In this document: piece by piece, positions 43,258 through 51,627 of the stretch
How the letters are laid out: each line of letters starts with the position of its first letter
Position numbering within the stretch: the stretch's first letter is position 1
Assembly: GCF_024436065.1 (NCBI RefSeq)
Contig: NZ_JANFNS010000004.1
Span: 186,001 to 250,000, forward strand
Reading direction: 5' to 3'
DNA: 64,000 nucleotides
Origin: Saccharibacillus sp. JS10
GTDB taxonomy: Bacteria; Bacillota; Bacilli; Paenibacillales; Paenibacillaceae
The notes under the pieces: model-generated
Database searches by the model: none
The model's input: only the letters and a program-made list of their open reading frames with translations
What the model was told of the DNA's origin: nothing
Made by a program: the position numbers and the translations under genes

Positions 43258-43369
43258 ATGGTAACTTGTGTTCATGCCTGAAATTTGGGACAATAAAGAA
43301 CAACGAATCGGCTGTGCGGCTTTTTGCCGTAGAGCCGAATTTTACGTGCTAGAAAAGAGGTTAAGTACC

Positions 43370-44443
43370 ATGAACAATAAACCATCCATTTACGGATTAA
43401 CTTTGGAAGACATGTCTAGTTGGTTAACGGAAAACGGGGAAAAGAAATCCCGTGCCGCTCATATTTGGAAGGCGCTCTATACCGAGCGTGTGAATGATTT
43501 TTCGCAAATGACGGAAGTGAATACCGCTTGTCTGGAATTACTTAAAGAGCGATTTTCACTGAACACCATGACGGAATTCGTCAAGCAAGAAGCATCTGAC
43601 GGAACCGTGAAGTTTTTGCTGCAACTGCATGACGGAAGTCTGATCGAAACCGTATTGATGCGCAAAAAATACGGATTGTCCGTCTGTGTGACGACGCAAG
43701 TCGGTTGCAATATCGGATGCAGCTTCTGCGCAAGTGGGTTGATCAAAAAGAGCCGCGACCTGACAGCAGGCGAGATTGTTGAGCAAATTATGACCGTGCA
43801 ACATTATTTGGATGCAGCCGGTAAAGGCGAGAAAGTAACGAATATTGTCGTGATGGGTATCGGCGAACCGTTCGACAACTTCGAACATCTGATTAACTTC
43901 CTGAATGTCGTTAAAGATCGCAAAGGGCTTGCGATTGCAGCAAAACGGATTACGGTATCGACTAGCGGCATTCCCGCTAAAATCCGCGAATTCGCGGATC
44001 TGGGTACCCAAACGCATTTGGCGATTTCGCTGCATGCTCCAAATAACGAACTTCGCACTCAGATCATGATGATCAACCGTGCGTTCCCGCTTGAAAAATT
44101 GATGGACGCTGTACGTTATTATTTGGATACGACCGGACGACGCATTATGTTCGAATATATTTTGCTAAGCGAAGTGAATGATGGTCTGGACACGGCTGCT
44201 GAACTTGCGGATTTGCTGGACGAATTCAAAGAACTGGCGAGCATCAACTTGATTCCGTACAACCCGGTTGACGAACATAGCCAATATCAACGCAGTACGC
44301 CGGAAGCGATCAACGGATTCTACGATATTCTCAAAAAGCGCGGAATCAACGCAACGGTTCGGATGGAACACGGAACCGATATCGATGCCGCTTGCGGGCA
44401 ATTGAGAAGTAAACAGATGAAAAAAGACAAAACCGCTGTATAA
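43370..44443 (+). CDS. rlmN: 23S rRNA (adenine(2503)-C2)-methyltransferase RlmN
   Basis: A 357-residue radical-SAM methyltransferase that methylates A2503 of 23S rRNA and certain tRNAs. The iron-sulfur motif is C113-x3-C117-x2-C120 ([13 protein letters not shown]). Other landmarks are [11 protein letters not shown], the [11 protein letters not shown] segment, and the catalytic Cys in DIDAACGQL (C342). It looks like RlmN and not the resistance-conferring Cfr, judged by [11 protein letters not shown] and the IGEPFDN motif. ATG 43370 is nine bases after AAGAGG; the upstream frame to 43268 is unsupported. A GCGGC/GCCGT hairpin precedes the gene (43310-43340). Confidence 0.93.
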   Translation: MNNKPSIYGLTLEDMSSWLTENGEKKSRAAHIWKALYTERVNDFSQMTEVNTACLELLKERFSLNTMTEFVKQEASDGTVKFLLQLHDGSLIETVLMRKKYGLSVCVTTQVGCNIGCSFCASGLIKKSRDLTAGEIVEQIMTVQHYLDAAGKGEKVTNIVVMGIGEPFDNFEHLINFLNVVKDRKGLAIAAKRITVSTSGIPAKIREFADLGTQTHLAISLHAPNNELRTQIMMINRAFPLEKLMDAVRYYLDTTGRRIMFEYILLSEVNDGLDTAAELADLLDEFKELASINLIPYNPVDEHSQYQRSTPEAINGFYDILKKRGINATVRMEHGTDIDAACGQLRSKQMKKDKTAV

Positions 44444-44463
44444 GCGGTTTTGTCTCTCAAACC

Positions 44464-44512
44464 AAAAGAGCTGTGCCTGACCGCCGATGCGGTTTGGGTA
44501 CAGCTCTTTTTG
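44464..44512. terminator. Bidirectional terminator
   Basis: Stem AAAAGAGCTGTGCC/GGGTACAGCTCTTTT (one mismatch), between rlmN and the peptide transporter. A further hairpin, AGACAAAACCGCT/AGCGGTTTTGTCT (44425-44455), overlaps the rlmN stop but has no T-tail. Confidence 0.82.
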
Positions 44513-44538
44513 GCTATGTGTATAAAGGAGCTTTTAAT

Positions 44539-46050
44539 CTAGTTGATACCTTTCATCGCTTGACGGATTTTTGGAGCAAGAAGGAGTAAAACGATCGCGA
44601 GTACGATCGATGCTCCGCCAATGATGCCGAAGTATAACGTCTCGTTTTGCTCCGAATACAATTGCCCGATCAGTGCATTAATCGCTTGAGCCGCCGCAGG
44701 GGCAAGGAACCATAAGCTCATCGCTTGTGCAGAGAATGCAGCGGGCGCAAGTTTGGTCGTCGTCGATAATCCGACAGGCGACAAACACAGCTCGCCCATT
44801 ACCACAATGCAGTAACTTAGTACCAGCCATAGCGGGCTAACCAATCCACCGCCGCCAAACTGCCCAGGGATCAAAATAACGAGGAACGATAACCCGGCAA
44901 AGACCAGACCCAGCGAAAATTTAACAGGAACACTAGGCTGTTTGTCGCCAAGCTTCGTCCAGATCCAAGCAAATACCGGAGCCAAAATAATAATGAAAAA
45001 AGGATTTGCCGATTGGAACCAAGAAGGCTCGATCGTAATGCCTAGAAAGTCTAACTGTGTACGTTTGTCTGCATAGACGCCTAGAATCGTCGAACCTTGT
45101 TCTTGAATCGACCAGAACATGACGGCTGCGATAAACAGCGGAATATAAGCAAGCAATCGAGAACGCTCAATCTCGGTCGTTTTATCGCTCCGGTACATCA
45201 CCGTAAAGTAGATGATCGGAATCAGAACGCCGAGCACGCCGATTGTAATCGTAAACGAATCAATCGTGAGCCAGCCTTGCCAAGCGGTAAGTGCAATAAT
45301 CGCTCCAATAACCAGTGCCCCAAGCCCGAAGCGTGTCAGTACTTTTCTACGTTCTTCTTGGGTCAAAGGGTTGGCAACAGAGACTCCGGCTAATCCCAAT
45401 TGCTTTTTGCGTGTGAACAGATATACGACCAATCCGGCAAGCATCCCGATCGCAGCGAGCGAGAAGCCTAAGTGATAATCGACTTTTTGCCCGACAGTTC
45501 CGACAATCAGAGGTGCGATCAACGCGCCGAGGTTAATGCCCATATAATATAGACTGAAACCTGCATCGCGGCGGTTATCGTTGTCTGCATACAATTCGCC
45601 GACCATACTGGATACATTCGGTTTAAGTAACCCCGTACCGATAATAATAAGCCCCATCGAAGTGAACAGTGCCGGTGCTCCGTAAGGTAAGGCAAGTACG
45701 ATATGCCCCAGCATGATGAGCACGCCGCCGCAGAACAATGATTTTGACTTGCCCAATACTCGATCGGCTAACCAACCTCCGATGATCGTGGACATATACA
45801 CTAGCGAACCGTAGATCGACATGATCGCAATTGCCGTAGACTGCGAGAAGCCTAACCCGCCGTTGACGGTCGTATCGTAGATGTAATACAGCAGAAGCGC
45901 GCGCATGCCATAATACGAAAATCGTTCCCAAAACTCGGTGAAAAATAGCGTCGATAATCCTTTGGGATGACCGAAAAATCCGCTTTGCGGAACGCTATCT
46001 ACAATATTTTGTTTGGTTATATGTGCAGGTTTTTCTGTTTTTTTGTCCAT
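44539..46050 (-). CDS. POT/PTR2-family peptide:proton symporter
   Basis: A 503-residue twelve-to-fourteen-helix transporter of the proton-dependent oligopeptide family. The signature FFTEFWERFSYYGMRALLLYY (E-x-x-E-R-F-x-Y-Y-G) is near residue 38, and the second PTR motif (DAGFSLYYMGINLGALIAP) follows. It imports di- and tripeptides using the proton gradient. GGAGGAATC precedes the ATG. Close in kind to DtpT. Confidence 0.93.
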   Translation of the reverse strand: MDKKTEKPAHITKQNIVDSVPQSGFFGHPKGLSTLFFTEFWERFSYYGMRALLLYYIYDTTVNGGLGFSQSTAIAIMSIYGSLVYMSTIIGGWLADRVLGKSKSLFCGGVLIMLGHIVLALPYGAPALFTSMGLIIIGTGLLKPNVSSMVGELYADNDNRRDAGFSLYYMGINLGALIAPLIVGTVGQKVDYHLGFSLAAIGMLAGLVVYLFTRKKQLGLAGVSVANPLTQEERRKVLTRFGLGALVIGAIIALTAWQGWLTIDSFTITIGVLGVLIPIIYFTVMYRSDKTTEIERSRLLAYIPLFIAAVMFWSIQEQGSTILGVYADKRTQLDFLGITIEPSWFQSANPFFIIILAPVFAWIWTKLGDKQPSVPVKFSLGLVFAGLSFLVILIPGQFGGGGLVSPLWLVLSYCIVVMGELCLSPVGLSTTTKLAPAAFSAQAMSLWFLAPAAAQAINALIGQLYSEQNETLYFGIIGGASIVLAIVLLLLAPKIRQAMKGIN

Positions 46051-46324
46051 TCGGATTCCTCCATGAGAGTTAACAAGTGGATTACTTGTTGTTGCTTGCT
46101 ATTCCTTAAATAAACCGTTTACTGAATTCGAATCTTTTCTTAGCTGATCACATTGCCTTGTTTTCAAGAAAATCGTATGCTGGATGGGAATATCGGGAAA
46201 AACAAGCGGTTTACAACCTTTCCGCAACGATTTGCTTGGAACTACGTATACAACAACCGTACGCGAATATGATCTGTATAACCTCTCAAGCTCATCAATT
46301 TATATAAGAAAGAAGGATAATAAT

Positions 46325-46537
46325 ATGGATAAAGATATTGCAGTTGTACTTTTTGAAAAAATGGTAGGCGGAGAGCTTCGCCAGATCGAAGAACGTCCGT
46401 GGAGTATGAATATGGTGGCAGCACTGGAACATGCGAATTACCTTGTTGTTCAGGGTAAAGAATACGAGGCGGTAGAAGGCAGATTGAACGTGGATACCGG
46501 CAAGCTTGAATTGCTGCTCGTCCCGATGCACGGCTAA
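46325..46537 (+). CDS. Small uncharacterised protein at head of ATP-grasp operon
   Basis: A 70-residue acidic protein (MDKDIAVVLFEKMVGGEL...). I do not recognise a family. Predicted as mixed alpha/beta and soluble. AGAAGGA lies eight bases before the ATG, and the next gene starts 36 bases after the stop, so it belongs to the ATP-grasp operon by spacing. The upstream in-frame stretch to 46184 has no ribosome site. Confidence 0.65.
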   Translation: MDKDIAVVLFEKMVGGELRQIEERPWSMNMVAALEHANYLVVQGKEYEAVEGRLNVDTGKLELLLVPMHG

Positions 46538-46572
46538 TAAACCGAAGAAAGGTCTGAAGGAGGGGAAATCTA

Positions 46573-47307
46573 GTGAGTGATCAAGAAAAAGAACGCTATA
46601 CGTTAAAGCCTGAATCCGAAGAAGGAAATCAAAGTTCGGCTACGGGATCAGAAAAATCGTCGGCAAAAGAAGAGCAAAGCGAACCGGGATTCAGCCGCCC
46701 GATCAAAGTATTATCGACTTCGCTTGGGCTTGCGCTGATCGCGAATACGGCTTTTATCCCGGGCGGAGCATTAGCGTCCAACAACTCATCAAGCAGCTCG
46801 TCAGAGCCGACGTTAGTCGAGTTTTCGACCGAAGAAGTGAAGCAATATTATGATCCTAGCGTGGACTGGAGTCTGCCGATCAGCGAAGAAGATCTGCAAG
46901 AACAAGAGCAAACAGCGCCGCCGAGCGGGAGTTCGAATGAAGGTACCGTCGTTAACAACTATTACGGCGGTTACGGTTCGGGCTTTGGTTGGAGCGACCT
47001 GTTGCTGTATCATTTCTTATTCAATAATGCGGGCGTCTATTCGTCGCGGGGTTGGTACGATAATCGCCGAGGTTACTACGCCGGTTCGACTCGTCCGTAT
47101 ACACCGCGCACGTATAGTACAGGGAGTTTCCAAAACCGTGAAGTTGCAGGCTCGACCGTGCGTCCAAAAACGTCCAATTCGACAGGCAAAATTACACGCC
47201 GCTCCACATCGTCCGGTTCCGGCGGCATCGGCGGCAAATCGAGCGGTCTAAGTTCGTCTGGTTCCAAATCTTCCGGTTCCAGATCAGGCGGATTTTTCGG
47301 CGGATGA
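46573..47307 (+). CDS. Membrane-anchored Gly/Ser/Tyr-rich protein (YgiB/DUF4247-like)
   Basis: A 244-residue protein. A polar acidic N-terminus (1-42) precedes one hydrophobic segment (44-66, ending PGGALAS), then an acidic stretch, TLVEFSTEEVKQYYD (reminiscent of DUF4247), a YGGYGSGFGW Gly/Tyr patch and a second mildly hydrophobic segment (LLLYHFLF). The C-terminal 90 residues are Ser/Gly/Arg-rich, ending SGSRSGGFFGG. The tail resembles E. coli YgiB, which neighbours the YgiC ligase. The stop codon overlaps the ligase start (ATGA), so the two are made together. It could be the ligase substrate (inference). Start GTG with GGAGGGG. Confidence 0.75.
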   Translation: MSDQEKERYTLKPESEEGNQSSATGSEKSSAKEEQSEPGFSRPIKVLSTSLGLALIANTAFIPGGALASNNSSSSSSEPTLVEFSTEEVKQYYDPSVDWSLPISEEDLQEQEQTAPPSGSSNEGTVVNNYYGGYGSGFGWSDLLLYHFLFNNAGVYSSRGWYDNRRGYYAGSTRPYTPRTYSTGSFQNREVAGSTVRPKTSNSTGKITRRSTSSGSGGIGGKSSGLSSSGSKSSGSRSGGFFGG

Positions 47308-48515
47308 GCGAGATGTTTCGCATCGTGGGTCAACCGTCGGAAAATCGCGCTGCACATGTACGAGAATTGTATGACCTAGGCTTTACATGGGCAGATTACG
47401 AAGAAGAACGTTATTGGATCGATCAGGTTGCGGTCATGGAGTCGTCTGTACACGCCGAACTTGAGCAAGCCTCGCAAGCGCTATGGAATGTGTTCGACAA
47501 AGCCGTTCGGTACGTGCATCGCCGCCGCGATCTGTACGAATTGATCGGGATTCCTCCGGTGCTGTGGAATATGCTGGATCAAGCTCCGGTTGCGGAAGAA
47601 ACGAAAATCAGCCGATACGCTCGGTTTGACTTTGCGATCTCTAGTCATCCAGAAGCGCCAAACGGGAATAGTCTGAAATTGCTGGAGTTGAATGCGGATA
47701 CACCCACCGGTTATGTCGAATCTTCAATCGCAACGCCGTGGCTGTGTGAGCGTGCAGGTGTCGGTCACCGCAATCAACAGATGGCAGAGCAAGTCAGGGC
47801 GGCTTGGGATTTTGAGAAGCCGGATACCGCAGCGTGTATCGCTTACGGCGAACATGCCGAAGATTCGGGAACGATCGAAGCGTTGGTGAAACATAGCGGA
47901 CGACAGATGCGGTTAGTCGATTGTCTGGAACTGACGATTGATGACGGTCTGGTGAAAGACGCAGAAGGGCAAGTGATTGAACGGATGTTTGCTCTGTATC
48001 CCAAAGAGTGGATGTCGGTCGACGATGGCGGCGAAGCGTTAGCTTATGCGGTCGAGAGCGGACAATTGAAGTTGTTCAATCATCCTCACGCGATCTTGTT
48101 GCAGTCCAAAGGCATGATGGCGGTCGTATGGGGGCTGCATGAGCTTGGAATGTTGTATAGCGACGAAGAGCGAGAAGCGATCTCGCGGTATATGCTGCCT
48201 ACATATAACAAACCTTTATTTTCCGGCGATTACGTATCGAAGTCGATGTTCGGTCGCGAAGGCGGTTCGGTGCGCATGTACGGGCAAGCGGGCGAATTAG
48301 AGCTTCAAGACGAAGAAGGCTATGACACAAGCGGGCTTTTCCCGGTCGTGTATCAAAAAAGAGCGGATTTGCCGCGTGTACATACAGCCGAAGGCGAACT
48401 TCATTTGCTGGTCGGGATGTTCGTGATCGACGGAGTGCCATGCGGAATGCTGGGCCGCGCCGGAGGTCTGATCACCGGTAATGCCAGTCATTTTATTGCG
48501 TTAGGGGTGGAATAA
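47304..48515 (+). CDS. Glutathionylspermidine-synthase-like ATP-grasp ligase (YgiC/YjfC family)
   Basis: A 403-residue protein of the GSP-synthase C-terminal-domain family. Landmarks are LGFTWADYEEERYW (family start), LLELNADTPTGYVESS (substrate/ATP region), LLQSKGMMAVVWGLHELG, YNKPLFSGDYVSKSMFGREGG (lysine and glycine-rich nucleotide segment), and VVYQKRADLP. It lacks the amidase domain of E. coli Gss, so it should only ligate. These enzymes join an amine or amino acid to a peptide-like carboxylate using ATP; the real substrate is unknown. The start overlaps the preceding gene by four bases. Confidence 0.9.
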   Translation: MSEMFRIVGQPSENRAAHVRELYDLGFTWADYEEERYWIDQVAVMESSVHAELEQASQALWNVFDKAVRYVHRRRDLYELIGIPPVLWNMLDQAPVAEETKISRYARFDFAISSHPEAPNGNSLKLLELNADTPTGYVESSIATPWLCERAGVGHRNQQMAEQVRAAWDFEKPDTAACIAYGEHAEDSGTIEALVKHSGRQMRLVDCLELTIDDGLVKDAEGQVIERMFALYPKEWMSVDDGGEALAYAVESGQLKLFNHPHAILLQSKGMMAVVWGLHELGMLYSDEEREAISRYMLPTYNKPLFSGDYVSKSMFGREGGSVRMYGQAGELELQDEEGYDTSGLFPVVYQKRADLPRVHTAEGELHLLVGMFVIDGVPCGMLGRAGGLITGNASHFIALGVE

Positions 48516-48518
48516 ATC

Positions 48519-49163
48519 GTGCGAAAAGAAGAAAACGAGCTGGCGCGCCGCTTACGAGTGAAGATTTTTTTGCCGGTCTTACTGATCCTACTGGTCGTGG
48601 TGGTACTCGGCGCTTGTTCGAAAAGTTCGGTGCTCAGTACAAACGACGATGGACCGGGTACGAACACCGTACCGTGGGATTACCGGATTCAAGAAGGTTC
48701 GGTCGGCGATCTGATCGGTAGCGATATGACGGTGCTGCCTGACAACGAGTTACTGCCGAACGATAACAATTACGCGACCGGTCAAAAAGTATGGACGCTA
48801 CAATCGATGAGCGCGACACTGACGACCGACGAGCAAGGGCGCAACGATGTGCAGCTTTCCGGTTGGACGACGCTCAAATCGTATGCGGACGAGTCTTCGG
48901 CAAAAACGGATCTGGAGAATCTAAAAGTCTCCGTCACGACTGATGTCGATGTGGTCGGCGTATACAAAACAGCTTTGAACGGGGAAACGCGCAATTTTGC
49001 GGTGTTGGAACTGCCGTCCGGTAACCGGATGAAGCAGCCTGTAGATGACGAACGTTACGGGAAGTTAAAAGACGTCAAACAAACGGCTGTCGTGTTAGAA
49101 GAAGTACATGACTTTGCCGATTATGATCTGGCATATGCAAAATTTCGGGGGTGGGCAAATTGA
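48519..49163 (+). CDS. Putative lipoprotein of the ATP-grasp operon
   Basis: A 214-residue protein with a basic N-terminus, one hydrophobic segment and a lipobox VLGAC (C33), so it should be lipid-anchored outside the membrane. The mature domain is beta-rich, Asp/Asn/Thr-heavy (TTDEQGRNDVQLSGWTTL). I do not recognise a family with certainty. Start GTG 48519 is four bases after the ligase stop. The stop shares one base with the DUF350 start (TGATG). Confidence 0.75.
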   Translation: MRKEENELARRLRVKIFLPVLLILLVVVVLGACSKSSVLSTNDDGPGTNTVPWDYRIQEGSVGDLIGSDMTVLPDNELLPNDNNYATGQKVWTLQSMSATLTTDEQGRNDVQLSGWTTLKSYADESSAKTDLENLKVSVTTDVDVVGVYKTALNGETRNFAVLELPSGNRMKQPVDDERYGKLKDVKQTAVVLEEVHDFADYDLAYAKFRGWAN

Positions 49164-49576
49164 TGGCAGAGTTTGGATTTGATTGGATGGCTTTTTACAA
49201 TATCGGCATTAGCTTGATCGCGATTATCGTGCTTCAACTTGTAGGCATGTTGATCTTTTTCCTCAAAACGCCGTTCAACGATATGGATGAGTTGAAAAAA
49301 GGAAATTTGGCGGTCGGGCTTGCGATGGGCGGGAAATTTATTGCAACCGGCATTTTGCTCGGGATTTCCGCGTATACGAATACGTCGATCTGGTTTATGG
49401 CAATCTGGTTCTTGATCGGGCAAGTTTGCCTGATTATCGTGTACTGGGTATTTGAGCTAGTGACGCCAAAATTCAAAGTCACTGAAGAGTTGCAAAAAGG
49501 GAATGTCGCGGTGGGGCTGCTTCTGTGTGCGGTGTTTATCGGGACGGCGATATCGATTAGTAGTTTGATTATTTGA
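49163..49576 (+). CDS. DUF350 (YjfL-type) membrane protein
   Basis: A 137-residue protein of about four transmembrane helices, with the family duplication: MDELKKGNLAVGLAMGGKFIATGILLG and EELQKGNVAVGLLLCAVFIGTAISI, where the xxLxKGNxAVG motif recurs. DUF350 (YjfL/UPF0719) genes accompany GSP-synthase-like ligases in E. coli and Bacillales. The role is unknown; a small channel or membrane scaffold is possible. ATG 49163 overlaps the preceding stop. Confidence 0.88.
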   Translation: MAEFGFDWMAFYNIGISLIAIIVLQLVGMLIFFLKTPFNDMDELKKGNLAVGLAMGGKFIATGILLGISAYTNTSIWFMAIWFLIGQVCLIIVYWVFELVTPKFKVTEELQKGNVAVGLLLCAVFIGTAISISSLII

Positions 49577-49619
49577 CGCTTGGCAATAGGTAAAGCTGAG
49601 GGAAGCTTAGGTGCTTGGA

Positions 49620-49673
49620 GGCGCTGCGGGAGAAATTCGTTCAATCCGCTGTTTCACTGAATTTCTCCCTTCG
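49620..49673 (+). repeat. Short element A, copy 4
   Basis: Only the outer arms remain: GGGAGAAATTC/GAATTTCTCCC with a 20-base loop, flanked by the GGCGCTGC left border seen in other copies. The arm differs from the others by an A-T to G-C change on both sides, so pairing is kept. It lies between the DUF350 stop and the terminator. Confidence 0.65.
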
Positions 49674-49757
49674 CTATTGCGGCGCCTTCGCATGCGCTGG
49701 GCTGGGGTGGGAGAGTTCAAGATTATCGCATGAAGAGATATACGATTTGGGAAAGTA

Positions 49758-49795
49758 AAGACCGCGCTCACGGAATTTGTGGGCGCGGTCTTGTT
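49758..49795. terminator. Bidirectional terminator
   Basis: Stem AAGACCGCGC/GCGCGGTCTT with a 14-base loop and TTGTT tail, between DUF350 and DUF4178 genes. Confidence 0.72.
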
Positions 49796-49839
49796 AGAAC
49801 ATCGGGATATAGCGTATAGATTGAGCGGTAGCCTATTGA

Positions 49840-50352
49840 TTATGAATTGCCGCCGCGAATCACGCGGACATCGGCGGGCGGGATGTCTTCGCCTTCGTAC
49901 AGCATAAAGCGTCCGTCCATCCATTCGATACGGAGCAGCTTCATGTTGTCGGACTGGTATTGCCAGACCGATTGGTCGCCGCCTTGCATGAAAGGCGTTT
50001 TGCCGACGGTCGAGACGTGACCGTTGTATTGCTCTTCGAGATGGTAGACGGTGCCGTCGAGATCCATCGTGGTCGGCACTTCTTGGATCGAATCGAGGCG
50101 ACCGTCGATCGGGTGATACAATGCGTATTTGTTCTCTTCTCGTTCTTCGATGACGAGATACGAGATATTGGCGCCGTCGCGGAGCGTCAAGACGACAGCT
50201 TTGCGGCGCGTATTTTGCGTGCGCCCTGTGACTTCGTAGGTGACGAGCGAAACTTCGCAGATGTCGCCGGGACCCACTTCGAGAATACCGCGTTCTCGAA
50301 TCGGTGCCTCGGGTTTGGCGAAGATATTGCGGATACGTTTGAACATCGACAT
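49840..50352 (-). CDS. DUF4178 domain protein
   Basis: A 170-residue soluble beta-sandwich-type protein: GDICEVSLVTYEVTGRTQNTRR, VLTLRDGANISYLVIEERE, TVYHLEEQY and VWQYQSDNMKLLRIEWMDGRFMLYEGE match the DUF4178 pattern. Such proteins accompany GSP-synthase-like ligases and channel genes. GGAGG precedes the ATG. It is transcribed leftward, divergent from the channel gene. Confidence 0.82.
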   Translation of the reverse strand: MSMFKRIRNIFAKPEAPIRERGILEVGPGDICEVSLVTYEVTGRTQNTRRKAVVLTLRDGANISYLVIEEREENKYALYHPIDGRLDSIQEVPTTMDLDGTVYHLEEQYNGHVSTVGKTPFMQGGDQSVWQYQSDNMKLLRIEWMDGRFMLYEGEDIPPADVRVIRGGNS

Positions 50353-50507
50353 GATATAACCTCCAGCTTCAGTTAAAGCCGGGTTTCCCGGCAGATTTTA
50401 CATACGTGGTGTTACGTGATAGCCCCTGTCTTCGTTTCAAATCGATCACCTCATATTACATACGGTGCGTTGCTACATCTGAGCAGCGTAGTAGGAGGAA
50501 ACAAGCC

Positions 50508-51527
50508 GTGCATTTTTTTATTCGGCTATCGACAAGGTTGATGCATCTGCGCAAAACGACGATTGGCAGTATTATTTTAGTGTTTGTTGTACTCAGTGCG
50601 ACGATCGCTTATGCGCTGGAACCCGCAACTTTTGAAAATTGGTTTAATGCGTTTTACTGGGTATTAACCACAATGGCGACCGTTGGCTACGGCGATTATT
50701 TTGCGACTTCGCCAGCAGGCAAAGGATTCACGATATTTCTGTACATTTTCGGAATCGGCTTACTCAGTCTGGTGATCGGGAAAGTGATTGATTCGATTGC
50801 GGAAGTGCAGCGTCAGAGAGGAGCGGGGACATTGACTTTTGAAGGGAAACAGCATGTGATCATTGTGAATTGGGGTAAAAAAGCCCGTTCAGCGATCGAA
50901 GAAATTTTGGAAAACGCACCGAAAACGCAGATCGTCCTGATCGATGAATCGAATCGCCATCCGCTCGAAACGTGGGAACAAGTGCATTTCGTGAGCGGCG
51001 ATCCTTCTTCCGATTCTATTTTGGCAAAAGCGAATATTAAAGATTGCCGCGCGGCAATCATTTTCGCGGATGAACGGATTCAAGAAGCGGCTTTGATCGA
51101 CGGGAAATCGCTGCTCGTCGTATCGAGTATTGAACGGATCGCGCCGCATGTGCATACGACCGTTGAGATCACGATCGAAAACCACGTGCAAAATTTCCGT
51201 CATGCCCAAGTCAACGAGTTTATTTTGTCGCATGACGCGATTTCTCGCCTTGCTGTTCGCGCGGCGCTGCATGAAGGCAGTTCCGACGTCATTACCCAAC
51301 TGCTCAATCGAACGAACGGCAGCGACGTATATGAAGTGGTGGTTGATCTCTCTTGGAAGACTTACGGCGATGCTTTTCAATCTCTACTTGCTCAAGGCGC
51401 GACTTTGATCGCGGATCGGGAAGATTTGGGGATCAATCGCAAATTGGATCAACAGATTCCGCCGAATGCCAAGTTGTATGTGGTTGCGGACGCGGAGACG
51501 CACCGAAAGATTTCTAAGCAGCGTTAA
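50508..51527 (+). CDS. Two-TM potassium channel with RCK/TrkA-N domain
   Basis: A 339-residue channel subunit. TM1 (about 17-38), pore helix and filter T58-V-G-Y-G-D63, TM2 (about 74-97), then a cytoplasmic RCK domain starting VIIVNWGKKARSAIEEIL and continuing VHFVSGDPSSDSILAKANI. This architecture matches MthK/YugO-like ligand-gated K+ channels. GTG 50508 has AGGAGG eight bases upstream; the longer ORF to 50406 is not needed. Its closeness to the ATP-grasp operon suggests a link of that product to K+ flux (inference). Confidence 0.92.
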   Translation: MHFFIRLSTRLMHLRKTTIGSIILVFVVLSATIAYALEPATFENWFNAFYWVLTTMATVGYGDYFATSPAGKGFTIFLYIFGIGLLSLVIGKVIDSIAEVQRQRGAGTLTFEGKQHVIIVNWGKKARSAIEEILENAPKTQIVLIDESNRHPLETWEQVHFVSGDPSSDSILAKANIKDCRAAIIFADERIQEAALIDGKSLLVVSSIERIAPHVHTTVEITIENHVQNFRHAQVNEFILSHDAISRLAVRAALHEGSSDVITQLLNRTNGSDVYEVVVDLSWKTYGDAFQSLLAQGATLIADREDLGINRKLDQQIPPNAKLYVVADAETHRKISKQR

Positions 51528-51575
51528 AAGCAATAAATAGTGCCCAAAAACGTCTCTACCGTGTTCTGCATAAAT

Positions 51576-51611
51576 CAAAAAAGCCGATTGCACACAGCAA
51601 TCGGCTTTTTA
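51576..51611. terminator. Bidirectional terminator
   Basis: Perfect 14-bp stem AAAAAGCCGATTGC/GCAATCGGCTTTTT between the channel and SgrR-type genes. Confidence 0.92.
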
Positions 51612-51627
51612 CTATGAGTAGCACCAA

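Noticed and set aside
43305-43345. Hairpin GCGGC/GCCGT inside CGGCT/AGCCG before rlmN
   Set aside because: It has no T-run and no attenuator-like alternative fold that I can see, so I do not call it a terminator or riboswitch.
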